Assembly: GCF_000967425.1 (NCBI RefSeq)
Contig: NZ_FO082820.1
Location: 2,914,001-2,978,000 of the forward strand
Source: Pseudorhizobium banfieldiae
GTDB lineage: Bacteria; Pseudomonadota; Alphaproteobacteria; Rhizobiales; Rhizobiaceae
Length of the DNA stretch: 64,000 bases
Reading direction: 5' to 3'
Under the pieces are notes generated by a model. That model searched no databases and had not been told where the DNA came from. It worked only from the letters and a program-made list of their open reading frames with translations. The position numbers were made by a program, and so were the translations under genes. Shown here in pieces: positions 37,198-46,025 of the stretch (position 1 is its first letter; the number at the start of each line of letters is the position of its first letter).

Positions 37198-37290
37198 ATG
37201 GAAAACAGCGTCTTTCAGGCTCGATGGCTTCTCATCCCGATTGCCGGTCTCGCCCTGGGCTTCGTGCTTCTTGGCACGGCAGCCGCGTAA
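37198..37290 (+). CDS. 30-residue single-pass membrane protein, function unknown
   Basis: ATG 37198 opens 30 codons ending in TAA, with GGAG 6 bases upstream. The product begins MENSVFQARW and then runs through one hydrophobic segment (LLIPIAGLALGFVLLGTAAA), enough to span a membrane once. It is framed by an exact EcfG-type promoter and a very strong terminator, so it forms a complete one-gene unit. Its role is unknown; a stress-induced small membrane protein is the likely description. Confidence 0.75.
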   Translation: MENSVFQARWLLIPIAGLALGFVLLGTAAA

Positions 37291-37339
37291 CGAGATCAAC
37301 CGATACCTGCGCTGCCCGTCCCTTCCTGCGCAGGCTCCT

Positions 37340-37376
37340 GCCCCGTCCGTTCCGCAACGGGCGGGGCTTTCTTTTG
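37340..37376 (+). terminator. Strong intrinsic terminator of the 30-residue ORF
   Basis: A 12-bp stem, GCCCCGTCCGTT/AACGGGCGGGGC with one G-T pair and loop CCGC, is followed by TTTCTTTTG. It lies 49 bases after the small ORF. Confidence 0.92.
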
Positions 37377-37435
37377 CCGCAGACGCTGTCTAGATGCTGA
37401 ACGACCCGTAGGCTGGGACGCGCGAGAGACCGGAG

Positions 37436-37939
37436 ATGAGGACAAGAAGAGAACTATTGCTGTCTGTTGTGCTGACGTCAGCGGCGCTGCTTTCGCCCTA
37501 CCGCGTGGCCTTCCTGAATCGCGGTCAGAGTTTCACACCCAACGAGGCTGCCGCACAAGGTAACAGTGGCGGGAACGGCGGTGGGAATGGCGGCGGCAAT
37601 GGCGGTGGGAACGGCGGTGGGAATAGCGGAGGTAGCGGTGGCGGGAACGGCAGCGGCAATGCCGGTGGGAACGGCGGAGGCAATAACGGGGGAAACAGCG
37701 GCGGCCGAAGCAGCGAGACGCGGGAAACAGGCCGTGGCACCGCGCCAGATCCATCCCGTCCAGGAAAGGGCGAAGTTGAAGTTCGCACCAACGGTCCCTC
37801 GATAACCGTACGCCACCCCAACGGCACCGTCGAGCGGATCGTCCGCAACCGCTACGAGATGCGCGATGCGCGCAACAGGCGGATCGTCAACCGGCGCGCC
37901 ACCGCTTCAGATCGCGCGCGTCTGAGATCCTTCCGCTGA
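37436..37939 (+). CDS. Secreted Gly/Asn-rich protein with basic C-terminal domain
   Basis: The 167-residue product has an N-terminal signal or anchor (ELLLSVVLTSAALLSP). A run of GGN/GGGN triplets follows at about residues 42-92, then a conserved-looking basic C-terminal domain (EVEVRTNGPSITVRHPNGTV, then RNRYEMRDARNRRIVNRRA). The C-terminal part looks folded and is probably the functional piece; the Gly/Asn tract is a flexible linker. The start ATG 37436 has GGAG 5 bases upstream. Its 3' end overlaps the convergent response-regulator gene by 33 bases. Confidence 0.72.
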   Translation: MRTRRELLLSVVLTSAALLSPYRVAFLNRGQSFTPNEAAAQGNSGGNGGGNGGGNGGGNGGGNSGGSGGGNGSGNAGGNGGGNNGGNSGGRSSETRETGRGTAPDPSRPGKGEVEVRTNGPSITVRHPNGTVERIVRNRYEMRDARNRRIVNRRATASDRARLRSFR

Positions 37940-38578
37940 TTCCGCTCGCGTGGCGTCACGCAGCGCGAGCGCCGCTTCCGTCCTGTTGGAGACGTTTAGC
38001 TTGGTGAAGATGCGCGTCATGTGATGCTTGATTGTCTTTTCGTGCAGATCGAGCGCGATGGCGATACGTTTGTTGCTGAGCCCGGATGCCACCAGCTTCA
38101 GCACTTCCATCTCACGATGAGTGAGGTCGCTAAAAGGATCATGCCTTGGTTCCGACGACCTCGAAAGCGTCTCCACGAGACGTGCCGAAAGACTGGGCGC
38201 GATATAGCTCTGGCCGGAGGCGACGGCTTTGACCACTTCCGCCAGTCCTTGCGATCCGATGCCCTTCAGGACATAGCCTTTCGCACCCATCCTGACGGCA
38301 TTGGCAAGGTCGTCGCCGGCTTCCGAGACCGTCAGCATCACGATCTTCGCGTTTGGCTGCGCCTCGAGCACCGCTTGGATCGCCTTGAGGCCGTTCCCGG
38401 GCATGGAGATGTCCATCAGCATCACATCCGGTGCGTCATTTTCGGCGATGGCGACCGCATCATGGCTCGATGCTCCCTCGGCCACGATTTCCAGCCCAGG
38501 GGATTCTCCCAGGCTACGAATAACGCCTTCTCTGAAAAGCGGATGATCGTCCACTACCGCGACACGGATGTTCGTCAT
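37907..38578 (-). CDS. NarL/FixJ-type response regulator with LuxR helix-turn-helix
   Basis: The 223-residue regulator has a receiver domain with phospho-acceptor D56 (VMLMDISMPG) and acidic pair D10-D11 (VVDDHP). A C-terminal LuxR-type DNA-binding domain follows (LTHREMEVLKLVASGLSNKR, then LHEKTIKHHMTRI). It is phosphorylated by the kinase encoded just upstream, with an ATGA overlap. The regulated genes are unknown. It overlaps the convergent Gly/Asn-rich gene. Confidence 0.94.
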   Translation of the reverse strand: MTNIRVAVVDDHPLFREGVIRSLGESPGLEIVAEGASSHDAVAIAENDAPDVMLMDISMPGNGLKAIQAVLEAQPNAKIVMLTVSEAGDDLANAVRMGAKGYVLKGIGSQGLAEVVKAVASGQSYIAPSLSARLVETLSRSSEPRHDPFSDLTHREMEVLKLVASGLSNKRIAIALDLHEKTIKHHMTRIFTKLNVSNRTEAALALRDATRAESAEGSQTRAI

Positions 38579-39972
38579 TGTGTGAATTCTGCTCCCTCGG
38601 CTCTTAACGTCATGCAGACGGTTGTTCCGCTTGTCGAACTCTTAAGGCTGAAGTGACCGCCAATGCTCTCGATCCGTTCCCGCAGCCCCGCAATGCCAAG
38701 ACCCTCGGGCTTCACCTTTTCCACATCGAAGCCCGGACCTTCATCCTCTACTTCCACCGTGATCTCATTGTCATCCAGGGTTTGGCGCACTTTCTGTCCA
38801 GCCCCGCCTCCGTGGCGAAAGCCGTTATTTAGGGCCTCTTGAACAAACCTGTAGATGGTGATCTTCGCGGATGGCGAGAGTTCGCACGCGACATCCGACA
38901 ATCGAAGCGCCACGGGGGAACCTGTTCGTTGAACGTGGGCGTTCACGGCGCGAGTGATCACCTCGTGAAGGTCCCCATTTTCTATGTCAGGAAGGATGAG
39001 CCCCCTGCAGATCGCGCGGATCTCTTCCATCGCCTCATGGAGCCGGGCCTTGATCGCCGAAAGCTCGACCTCACGGACAGCGTCTGGTGTATCCGGTGTC
39101 ACGAGGGTCTTGCTGTCGATCCGAAGTGCGGCATAGGCCACCAGTTGCGCCGGACCGTCGTGCAGGTCAGCACCCAAGCGGCGCAGGTAACTCTCGTTCA
39201 GCGCAGTCGCTCTCTGAGATGCACGCTGGGCCCGCCTGTGAAGTTCGCGGTTTTGCTCCAGGAGGTTGGACAATTCGGCGACCCGCTCCGTCAGGGCAGC
39301 CTTTTGATCGTCAATGGTCCGGCTCCCCCGAACGACGATGGCGGAGAGAGAGAGAAAGAAAACTGCAACGACCGCAGCCACGGCTGCCCAACTCAGTAGC
39401 CTCGCCTCCCACAGGCTTTCCTCGAACCCCTCCGCCACCTCATAAAATTCGGAAACGGCCACGACTTCGCCCGACCACGGTTGCAGGATGGGATTGTAGA
39501 TCTTCAGGAGCGGTATGCCGGCGGCGCGTTCAGCGATGCTCTCCTCCTCGTCCGGTCGCTCGAATTCGGCAATCAGCTTGCCCGAGAACGCCCGTTGGAG
39601 TTCCTCGTTCAGCCCAAAGCGTCGGCCAATCATGCTGGGATCCGTAGCATAGAGAACCGTGCCATCCGCCCGCCACAGACGAAAGGAAATGACGCGGTCT
39701 CCCAGCGCTCCCTGTCCGAAGGTCTCGTCCAGCGTGCGGCTTGTAATATCGTCCAAGACCTCGGTGGTCTGAAGATCGGGAAGCAGCGGAGCAATGATGC
39801 CGTCCACGTACATTGCCGTGGTGGCCGCCGAGTTTCTGGTAACGGCAGCCTCGATAAGAGTTGTCACCAAAGCGCCCACGACCAGTGCTGCTGCAATGGA
39901 CACGACGCCGCCGGCCAAAAGAAACCGGCGCGCCAACGACTGCTGTCTCCACCGTTCGATTGTTCGGGACAA
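38575..39972 (-). CDS. NarX-type sensor histidine kinase
   Basis: The 465-residue kinase has a transmembrane helix near residues 17-40 and a periplasmic sensor of about 150 residues. A second helix follows near 193-214, then a coiled coil (QKAALTERVAELSNLLEQNR) and a HisKA_3 domain with phosphorylated H271 (GADLHDGPAQLVAY). The HATPase domain ends GLGIAGLRERIESIGG. The sensor has LYATDPSMIGRRF, like DUF-type single-Cache domains. It forms a pair with the downstream regulator. Confidence 0.92.
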   Translation of the reverse strand: MSRTIERWRQQSLARRFLLAGGVVSIAAALVVGALVTTLIEAAVTRNSAATTAMYVDGIIAPLLPDLQTTEVLDDITSRTLDETFGQGALGDRVISFRLWRADGTVLYATDPSMIGRRFGLNEELQRAFSGKLIAEFERPDEEESIAERAAGIPLLKIYNPILQPWSGEVVAVSEFYEVAEGFEESLWEARLLSWAAVAAVVAVFFLSLSAIVVRGSRTIDDQKAALTERVAELSNLLEQNRELHRRAQRASQRATALNESYLRRLGADLHDGPAQLVAYAALRIDSKTLVTPDTPDAVREVELSAIKARLHEAMEEIRAICRGLILPDIENGDLHEVITRAVNAHVQRTGSPVALRLSDVACELSPSAKITIYRFVQEALNNGFRHGGGAGQKVRQTLDDNEITVEVEDEGPGFDVEKVKPEGLGIAGLRERIESIGGHFSLKSSTSGTTVCMTLRAEGAEFTQ

Positions 39973-40385
39973 TCTCTTCTCTCGCCACGATTACAATGCG
40001 CAGGAAGTATTGCAGCGCGTAGCAGCGTCAATGGCGGGCGCCTTGGAAGGCGAAGAAGCAGAAATCGGGCACCAATAGGGACAACGCTGATTCACCGGAA
40101 CGCGAAACAATGTCCGCATGCCGCCGCTATACGGAATCACCTCCCCGATCGGCCGGGAACCGACCCCGCTCCAGTGTTCTTAGTTGGCGAGTGGACGATC
40201 TTCCGCTGCCAAATCGGCCGACCTTTCGACGGGACTTCTCTATCTCCGACGTCTCGCTCTCTTGTCGCCAAGAAGTTGGCGGTCGTCTCCGCCCCAATTG
40301 TGCACCAGTTCCCCCGCGATGCTGCGGAGGATAAAACCGTGTCGAAGCCTGCGGAATGCCTTTGAAGCTGGTGGGCGTATGCCAG
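39973..40385. other. Intergenic region between the kinase gene and the dctM remnant
   Basis: No credible gene is seen in these 413 bases. The kinase promoter should lie here on the minus strand. A GGAAC followed 15 bases later by GTT occurs near 40156-40178, but its spacing is too short for a confident EcfG site. The region adjoins decayed DNA and may itself be a remnant. Confidence 0.4.
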
Positions 40386-41005
40386 CTAGCGAAGCACGTC
40401 CGGTGGCCAGGTGGAGAGGGACGAAAAGACGATGATCAGCAGGATGATGCCGATCTCGGCGATATGGACGGCACCAGTTCCCGCATCAGAGGCGTCAGCC
40501 GGATGTTGCCGATCTTCATCAGGATGAACAGGACGACACCCACCGGCGGCGAGATGAGCCCCATTGCAAGCGAGAGGATGATCACCATGGCAGCCTGGAT
40601 CGGATCGATGCCGAGTTGCATGACCGTGAGCATCACGAGCGGCACGAAGATGAGCAGCGCTGCGCCGATGTCGAGGAACATCCCGAGCACCAGCATCAGG
40701 ATCATCACGCCGACCAGGAACAGCATCGGGTTGCCCTGGAAGAACGGGGCGGCTGCGGTGACCATGGCGCCGATCCCCAGCAGGTTCAGCGCATAGGACA
40801 GCACGGATGCCGCGGCAACGAGAAGGTAGACGGTGGCGCTGGCCCGTGCGGAAACGATCAGCGCGCCCCAGAGGTCGGAAAAGCTGATGGTCCTGAACAT
40901 GAAGAGCCCGAGTACAACGGCAACGAAGACCACGATACCTCCCCCTTGGGTGGCCGTGAACGCACCCGTTACCATGCCGCCGACGATGCCTGCGTGGCGG
41001 TGCTT
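40386..41005 (-). pseudogene. Truncated and frameshifted TRAP dctM remnant
   Basis: Only the C-terminal half of a TRAP large permease remains. On the minus strand, from about 40993, AGIVGGMVTGAFTATQGGG corresponds to the GGIRFG-FTPTEA region of DctM. It continues through LGMFLDIGAALLIFVPLV and AMGLISPPVGVVLFIL to MRELVP near 40472. There the frame shifts by one base, and the family end (IAEIGIILLIIVFSSLSTW) continues in another frame to TAG at 40386. A TAG five codons upstream of AGIVGG closes the front. No dctQ or dctP is nearby. Confidence 0.88.
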
Positions 41006-41238
41006 CTATGGGCGCAGGTCGACCGTTCCCACGATGACCGGACCACGTCTTCGTCGACGACTGCCCCCAATTCCGATGATCCGCCTCAGCCGGTCCGGCG
41101 CTGGCACCTGCCAATCCATCGACACCAGGAGGCTGATGATCTTCTGACAGTGATGCAAAGCACCCGCTACCCACTAGTTCGAGAAGTTGTTTGGCAGGGT
41201 CTAGCGGGTTGCTTCAACTGGATGCGGGTCTGAGGCGG

Positions 41239-42606
41239 TCAGGTTAGGAACGAGGCTCTCGCCACGAACCATCGACCGCCTCTCTCGAAGGTAAGGCTGC
41301 CGCCGAGACGATCGAGCGCCATCTGGACGATAGAGAGTCCAAGGCCGCTCCCGTGCCCATGGGCCTTCGATCCCCTGAAGAAGCGTTCTGTGACCCGCGC
41401 CTCATCGGCAACCGAAATTCCCGGTCCCTGGTCGAGGATCTCGACGACAACCTCGCTTGGTCTCGCGATGACGCGGCACCTGACTTCTGTCCTTTTCGGC
41501 GAGTGCTGGATCGCGTTCTCAAGCAGATTTCGGATCACCAGACGGAGCAGGACCCTGTCAGTCTGAAGAACCGCAGGATGCTGGGCTCTATCTGCGAGTT
41601 CCATTGCGACGTGAACCTCGTTGGCTGCTAGCTGCGTCTCCAGTTCCGAAGCGATCTCGCCAACGAGGACGGCAACGTCGACTAGCTCGCGTCTGGCGAA
41701 GCCCTGTGACGCATCGACGGCGGCAAGATCAATAAGCTGCCGAACCATCCGGCTGGTTCGGTCGACGCTGGTGGAGATGCGGGAGAGGGCCTCGCGCTGG
41801 ATGGTGGGGTTGTCGGTTCGAAGAGCGACCTGCGCCTGGGTCTTGAGCCCCGCAAGCGGCGTCTTCAGTTCATGCGCGGCATAGGCGGTGAAGCTCCGCT
41901 CCCGGTCTCGCGCTTCGGCCACCCGGCCAAACAGGCTGTTCAGTGCCCGGACAACTGGCCGCACTTCCCGCGGAACGGAGCCGGCATCTATGGGATGAAG
42001 CTCCGATGCAGAACGGCCAGCAAGTCCTTCAGCGATGCGCGTCAGTGGGGCGAGACCGCGGCTGACGCTCAGCCAGATCAGCCCAGCAAGGATTGGGAGG
42101 ATAACGACGCCTGGAACGAGAAGCCCCTTGATGACGTCGCCGATCAGCCGGTCTCGGATCTCAAGACTGTCGCCGACCAGCACGCGAACGCCAAGCGTCG
42201 GATTGACGACGGCGTAGACGCGCCACCTTTCTCCGTCGATTTCGGTTTCCTCGAAGCCGTCCGTGTGGCTGGCGAGCGAGGTTGCAGGCGCGCTTTCCGA
42301 GCGGCTGACGAGGCTGCCCTGAAGCGACCAGATTTGGCAGGAAAGCTGGCGGCTGTAGCTGCCGCCGGCTTCCTTGAATGGCGAAGGGGGAGCATCGGCA
42401 GTTGCCGCATTGGCTGCCGCGGAGGGATCGATCTGGTGATCCGTGATCAGCGAACTCACCATGCGTGCCGCCTCCATCAGGCGGGCGTCAAGTACGCGCT
42501 CGACCTCGGCCTGGGTGCTGGCGTAGATCCAGGCAGCGGCGAACAGCCACACCGCGCCGGTCGTGGCAATGAGGATCGCAAACAGTCTGATCCGTATGGA
42601 GTTCAT
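41239..42606 (-). CDS. OmpR-type sensor histidine kinase, QseC/PmrB-like
   Basis: The 455-residue kinase has transmembrane helices near residues 7-29 and 159-182 around a periplasmic sensor with one Cys (C90). HAMP and HisKA domains follow, with phosphorylated H245 (AYAAHELKTPLAGL). The HATPase domain has IRNLLENAIQHSP and GSGLGLSIVQMAL. The overall layout is like QseC/PmrB/TctE kinases. ATG 42606 overlaps the regulator gene as ATGA. It is divergent from the dsbD operon, which it probably controls through the regulator. Confidence 0.93.
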   Translation of the reverse strand: MNSIRIRLFAILIATTGAVWLFAAAWIYASTQAEVERVLDARLMEAARMVSSLITDHQIDPSAAANAATADAPPSPFKEAGGSYSRQLSCQIWSLQGSLVSRSESAPATSLASHTDGFEETEIDGERWRVYAVVNPTLGVRVLVGDSLEIRDRLIGDVIKGLLVPGVVILPILAGLIWLSVSRGLAPLTRIAEGLAGRSASELHPIDAGSVPREVRPVVRALNSLFGRVAEARDRERSFTAYAAHELKTPLAGLKTQAQVALRTDNPTIQREALSRISTSVDRTSRMVRQLIDLAAVDASQGFARRELVDVAVLVGEIASELETQLAANEVHVAMELADRAQHPAVLQTDRVLLRLVIRNLLENAIQHSPKRTEVRCRVIARPSEVVVEILDQGPGISVADEARVTERFFRGSKAHGHGSGLGLSIVQMALDRLGGSLTFERGGRWFVARASFLT

Positions 42607-43265
42607 TCTGCACCCCTCAATCGATAGCCTGCGCCACGCACGGTCTCGATGAAGTTCGCGCCGAGCTTCGAGCGCAGCTTGTGGACGTGAACCTCCACCG
42701 TATTGCTCTCGATCTCCTCCTGCCATCCATAAAGCTTCTCCTCGAGATTCGACCGGGACAGGATGACCCCCGGCGTCTCCATCAGCGCCTGCAGGATGAC
42801 GAACTCCCGCCGCGAGAGGGCGATCGCCGTGCCGGCACGCGACGCAGACATCCGGGCGGGGTCAAGGCTTACGTCTTTCCACTCCAGAAGTCCCGTCGCC
42901 CGACCATGCCCACGGCGCACAATGGCGCGCAGCCGCGCAGCAACCTCGTCGAGATCGAAGGGCTTGCCGAGATAGTCGTCGGCTCCGGAATCCAACCCTG
43001 CTATTCGGTCGGCAACCTCGTCCTTCGCCGTCAGGAGGAGAACAGGGGTGCGGTCTCCCGATCGACGCATCTTCGCCAGCACGTCGTGTCCCGAACCGTC
43101 CGGGAGCATGAGGTCAAGGATAACGGCATCGAATTTGTCGGCCTTGATTGCAGCGTCGGCATCGGCAATCGATGTCACCGCGTCAACCGTAAAGCCGCAC
43201 ATCTGCAACCCAACCTTCAGGCCGTCCAGCAGGATCTCGTCATCTTCAACCACAAGCAGGCGCAT
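42603..43265 (-). CDS. OmpR-type response regulator, QseB/PmrA-like
   Basis: The 220-residue regulator has receiver phospho-site D51 (AVILDLMLPDGSG) and acidic E7-D8-D9. Its winged-helix DNA-binding domain ends in SNTVEVHVHKLRSKLG and VRGAGYRL, closest in style to QseB/PmrA. That group binds direct repeats of CTTAAG spaced by five bases. Exactly such a repeat lies 41 bases upstream of its own start, and another precedes the second L,D-transpeptidase gene. Confidence 0.94.
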   Translation of the reverse strand: MRLLVVEDDEILLDGLKVGLQMCGFTVDAVTSIADADAAIKADKFDAVILDLMLPDGSGHDVLAKMRRSGDRTPVLLLTAKDEVADRIAGLDSGADDYLGKPFDLDEVAARLRAIVRRGHGRATGLLEWKDVSLDPARMSASRAGTAIALSRREFVILQALMETPGVILSRSNLEEKLYGWQEEIESNTVEVHVHKLRSKLGANFIETVRGAGYRLRGAE

Positions 43266-43305
43266 TGCATCCTCATTGACTTCACAACCTCCCTGCGCCC
43301 GTCAC

Positions 43306-43322
43306 CTTAAGGCTGCCTTAAG
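43306..43322. promoter_or_regulatory. QseB/PmrA-type operator: CTTAAG-N5-CTTAAG
   Basis: Two exact CTTAAG hexamers are separated by GCTGC, giving the 11-bp repeat pitch of PmrA/QseB boxes. The site is in the divergent gap, 41 bases from the response-regulator start and 47 from the dsbD start. It can serve autoregulation and control of the dsbD operon together. Confidence 0.75.
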
Positions 43323-43368
43323 GTTGGGACGAGAGACCGCCGCTCCAACTCAAGCAACGGAGCGGATC

Positions 43369-45213
43369 TTGCGTTTCTTCCTGTCGGTTTCATGTTTCAT
43401 CACGACCTTGGCCGTGTCGGCGATGGCGTCTGCCATCGAACCGCCACTGCCCATGGATCAGGCATTCCGCATGGAGGCACGACGCGACGGTCCTGACATC
43501 GCAATAAGATGGCAGCTTGAGGACGGCTATTATCTCTATCGCGAATACCTGAGCGCAACGGGGGCGGACGGCAAGCCCGTAGAGCTGACAACTCCGCCTG
43601 GCATCATCAAGGAAGATCCCGGATACGGAAGCACCGAAGTCTACTATAACTCGACCACGGCAGCGATTGCGGGGCCGGTCAGTGGCTCCTTGACGGTCAC
43701 CTACCAGGGCTGCCAGGACGGCGGGCTTTGCTATCCTCCTAAAACGGTCGATATCGACACGGCGGGACTTGCGTCCACATGGACATCAAAGACACCTGAA
43801 CCTCAAGCTGCGCTTCAATCGCAGGCAGCCTTTCCCCTGGTGTCCAAGGCCGCGCCGGAACCCGACGACAATCCTGGCATCCGTATCTCGGACCAGTCTA
43901 CCAGCGGAGTAGTCGGCTCTCTCCTGAACCGCGGCGGTGTGCTCTTCCTGATCGCCGGCTTTCTGGGTCTCGGCATGTTGCTGGCCTTCACGCCATGCGT
44001 CTTTCCCATGTACCCGATCCTGGTCGCGACGCTGTCGAGGGAGGGCGAGAGTCTCCCTGCCGGACGCGGTTTCGCACTGTCACTGACCTACGTCCTTGCT
44101 CTTGCGGCGGCATTCAGTCTCTTCGGTGTCGTCGCCGCATGGTGGGGCCAGAGCTTCCAGATCGCCCTGCAGTCGACCACTGCGACCATCGTCGTCGCCG
44201 CCATCTTTGTTGCTCTGGCATTTTCGAGCTTCGGACTCTTCGAACTCCAGCTGCCGTCCTTCCTCTCGAACCGGCTTGCGGGGCGCCGCGGTGCCGGAGG
44301 TTCATTGGCGTCTTCAGCAGCGCTCGGGTTTTCCTCTGCTTTGGTCATAGGCCCTTGCGTCACGGCTCCGCTTGCGGGCGCACTTCTCTACATTGCGCAG
44401 ACCGGAGACGTCGTTCTCGGTGCGACGGCCCTGTTTGCGCTCGGCGTCGGGAAGGGCATCCCGCTGATCCTGATGGGGACCTTTGGATCGGGCCTGCTTC
44501 CTCGTGCAGGACAGTGGATGGAGCGCGTCCGGCAGGTGTTTGGCTTCCTCTTTCTCGCGACCGCCGTATGGCTCGTGGATCGTCTGTTGCCTGCCGGGAC
44601 TGGTCTTCTGTTGTGGTCTGTCCTGGCGATTACCTTCGCCGTCTTCGTCGGCGCCTTCGACCAGATCAAGGCCGAGACGGGTGGGACTGCGCGGCTGGCC
44701 AAGTCCGCGGGAATGCTGGCCGCGCTCTACGGCGTCATGCTGGGGATTGGGGGACTCTCTGGCGCAACCGATCCTCTAAAGCCTCTTGCAACGATCGCTG
44801 TCGCGCGCTCCGGAGACGCCATACCCGCGAAAACGATCGACAAGGGCTCCTTCCAGGCCGTTTCCTCGGCAGCGGAACTGTCCTCGCTCCTGGAGGCCGA
44901 TGCCACCGGCGCTCCCTCGCTTGTCTACTTCACGGCTGACTGGTGCGTCACATGCCGGGTGATCGAGCGATCGGTCTTTCCGGATCCGACCGTGGCTGAC
45001 GCGCTGGACGGAGTCCGCCTGATCTCGGTCGAGCTCAGCAAGATAAACAAGGAAAACCAGTCGCTGATGAAGGAGCTTCAGGTCGTCGGGCCGCCGACCA
45101 TGCTGTTCCTGGATGACAGCAATAGCGAGATCGCCGGCAGCCGCCTCGTGGGCGAGATTACCGCGCAGACCGTCGCGGCTTCCGCGTCAGCCGTCAAGGG
45201 TGCGCTTCGATGA
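43369..45213 (+). CDS. dsbD: Thiol:disulfide interchange protein DsbD
   Basis: DsbD carries electrons from cytoplasmic thioredoxin across the inner membrane to periplasmic thiol proteins. The 614-residue product has a signal peptide (MRFFLSVSCFITTLAVSAMA), an N-terminal domain with the C115/C121 pair (YQGCQDGGLCYPP), and an eight-helix core with redox cysteines in LAFTPCVFPMYP (C210) and IGPCVTAPL. A C-terminal thioredoxin domain has CVTC in ADWCVTCRVIE. I chose TTG 43369 because GGAG lies 6 bases upstream and the frame opens directly into a signal peptide. It heads a five-gene block and is divergent from the two-component system. Confidence 0.93.
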   Translation: MRFFLSVSCFITTLAVSAMASAIEPPLPMDQAFRMEARRDGPDIAIRWQLEDGYYLYREYLSATGADGKPVELTTPPGIIKEDPGYGSTEVYYNSTTAAIAGPVSGSLTVTYQGCQDGGLCYPPKTVDIDTAGLASTWTSKTPEPQAALQSQAAFPLVSKAAPEPDDNPGIRISDQSTSGVVGSLLNRGGVLFLIAGFLGLGMLLAFTPCVFPMYPILVATLSREGESLPAGRGFALSLTYVLALAAAFSLFGVVAAWWGQSFQIALQSTTATIVVAAIFVALAFSSFGLFELQLPSFLSNRLAGRRGAGGSLASSAALGFSSALVIGPCVTAPLAGALLYIAQTGDVVLGATALFALGVGKGIPLILMGTFGSGLLPRAGQWMERVRQVFGFLFLATAVWLVDRLLPAGTGLLLWSVLAITFAVFVGAFDQIKAETGGTARLAKSAGMLAALYGVMLGIGGLSGATDPLKPLATIAVARSGDAIPAKTIDKGSFQAVSSAAELSSLLEADATGAPSLVYFTADWCVTCRVIERSVFPDPTVADALDGVRLISVELSKINKENQSLMKELQVVGPPTMLFLDDSNSEIAGSRLVGEITAQTVAASASAVKGALR

Positions 45214-46025
45214 ATGCGGTGTCCTTCGGTCCCTTCGCGTTCGACACGGAGCGCTTCGCTGCCATCGCGGGCATGATCGTATTCCTTGCCGTGGCGTCCG
45301 TTCTTGCTCACCGGGTTGACGACAGGCTCGGCCGCTGGTCGTCTTGGACGGCTCTGGTCGGACTGGCAGCGGCGCGCCTGGGACATGTTCTGCAGCATTC
45401 CGGCAGCTTCGCGACAGAGCCGTGGCGTATCCTTGCGGTGTGGCAGGGCGGCTTTTCCTGGAGCGGTGGTGCCGCAGGCGTGGCCCTGATGCTGGTCGTG
45501 CTGTTCCTGAGCAGCCGGAAGCTCGCCGGATGGGCCACGGCCAGCGTTGTTGCAGGCGTCGTTGCCACAGCGGCGACCTTGGCATTGACCTCTTCGGGCA
45601 CCCAGGTTCCGCCTGTCACGTCCAATTTCCATTCCCTCACTGGAGCCGAGACCACGATCGGCAACAACGGTCGTCCTACGGTTTTGAACCTATGGGCGAC
45701 GTGGTGCCCCCCTTGTCGCCGCGAGCTGCCGATGATGGCGGAACTCGCTGCCAGTACGGCTGACGTCGACTTTGTCTTCGCAAACCAGGGAGAACCTTCG
45801 GCAAAGATTGCTGAATACCTCCGCCGCGAGAACCTTGACCTGCCGCAGGCGGTGCTCGATCCGCAGCTTCTGCTCAGCCGCCACTATTCGGCCGTCGGCC
45901 TGCCCGCGACACTCTTTCTAGCAGCCGATGGCACGCTTGCCGGCTCCCACCTGGGGGAGATCTCCCGCGAGGTTCTCGCGCAGAAGATCCAGGAACTCAT
46001 ATCTGAAGAAGGAATATCCGAATGA
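45210..46025 (+). CDS. Fusion of an Lgt-like membrane domain and a TlpA-type thioredoxin
   Basis: The 271-residue product has about four N-terminal membrane segments (residues 10-125). They resemble half of prolipoprotein diacylglyceryl transferase: [14 protein letters not shown] and [17 protein letters not shown] parallel Lgt's GAR and W-GG-HGG segments. The HGG histidine is Ser here, so transferase activity is doubtful. From residue 138 there is a TlpA/ResA-like thioredoxin domain with C166 and C169 ([13 protein letters not shown]) and the cis-Pro loop GLPATLF. The ATGA overlap with dsbD suggests it receives electrons from DsbD in the periplasm. Confidence 0.85.
   Translation: MNAVSFGPFAFDTERFAAIAGMIVFLAVASVLAHRVDDRLGRWSSWTALVGLAAARLGHVLQHSGSFATEPWRILAVWQGGFSWSGGAAGVALMLVVLFLSSRKLAGWATASVVAGVVATAATLALTSSGTQVPPVTSNFHSLTGAETTIGNNGRPTVLNLWATWCPPCRRELPMMAELAASTADVDFVFANQGEPSAKIAEYLRRENLDLPQAVLDPQLLLSRHYSAVGLPATLFLAADGTLAGSHLGEISREVLAQKIQELISEEGISE

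Noticed and set aside
36823..37299. 158-codon minus-strand frame
   Set aside because: It runs through a terminator, an EcfG promoter and the small ORF on the other strand, has no ribosome site and a basic composition typical of shadow frames.
37560..37720. GGN-rich tandem pattern resembling a CRISPR or satellite repeat
   Set aside because: It is a coding Gly/Asn tract with period three, without spacers.
38638..38650. CTTAAG resembling half of a QseB/PmrA box
   Set aside because: It lies inside the kinase gene and has no second hexamer at the right distance.
40156..40178. GGAAC followed by GTT, like an EcfG promoter
   Set aside because: The spacing is shorter than the accepted 16-17 bases and no gene follows on that strand.
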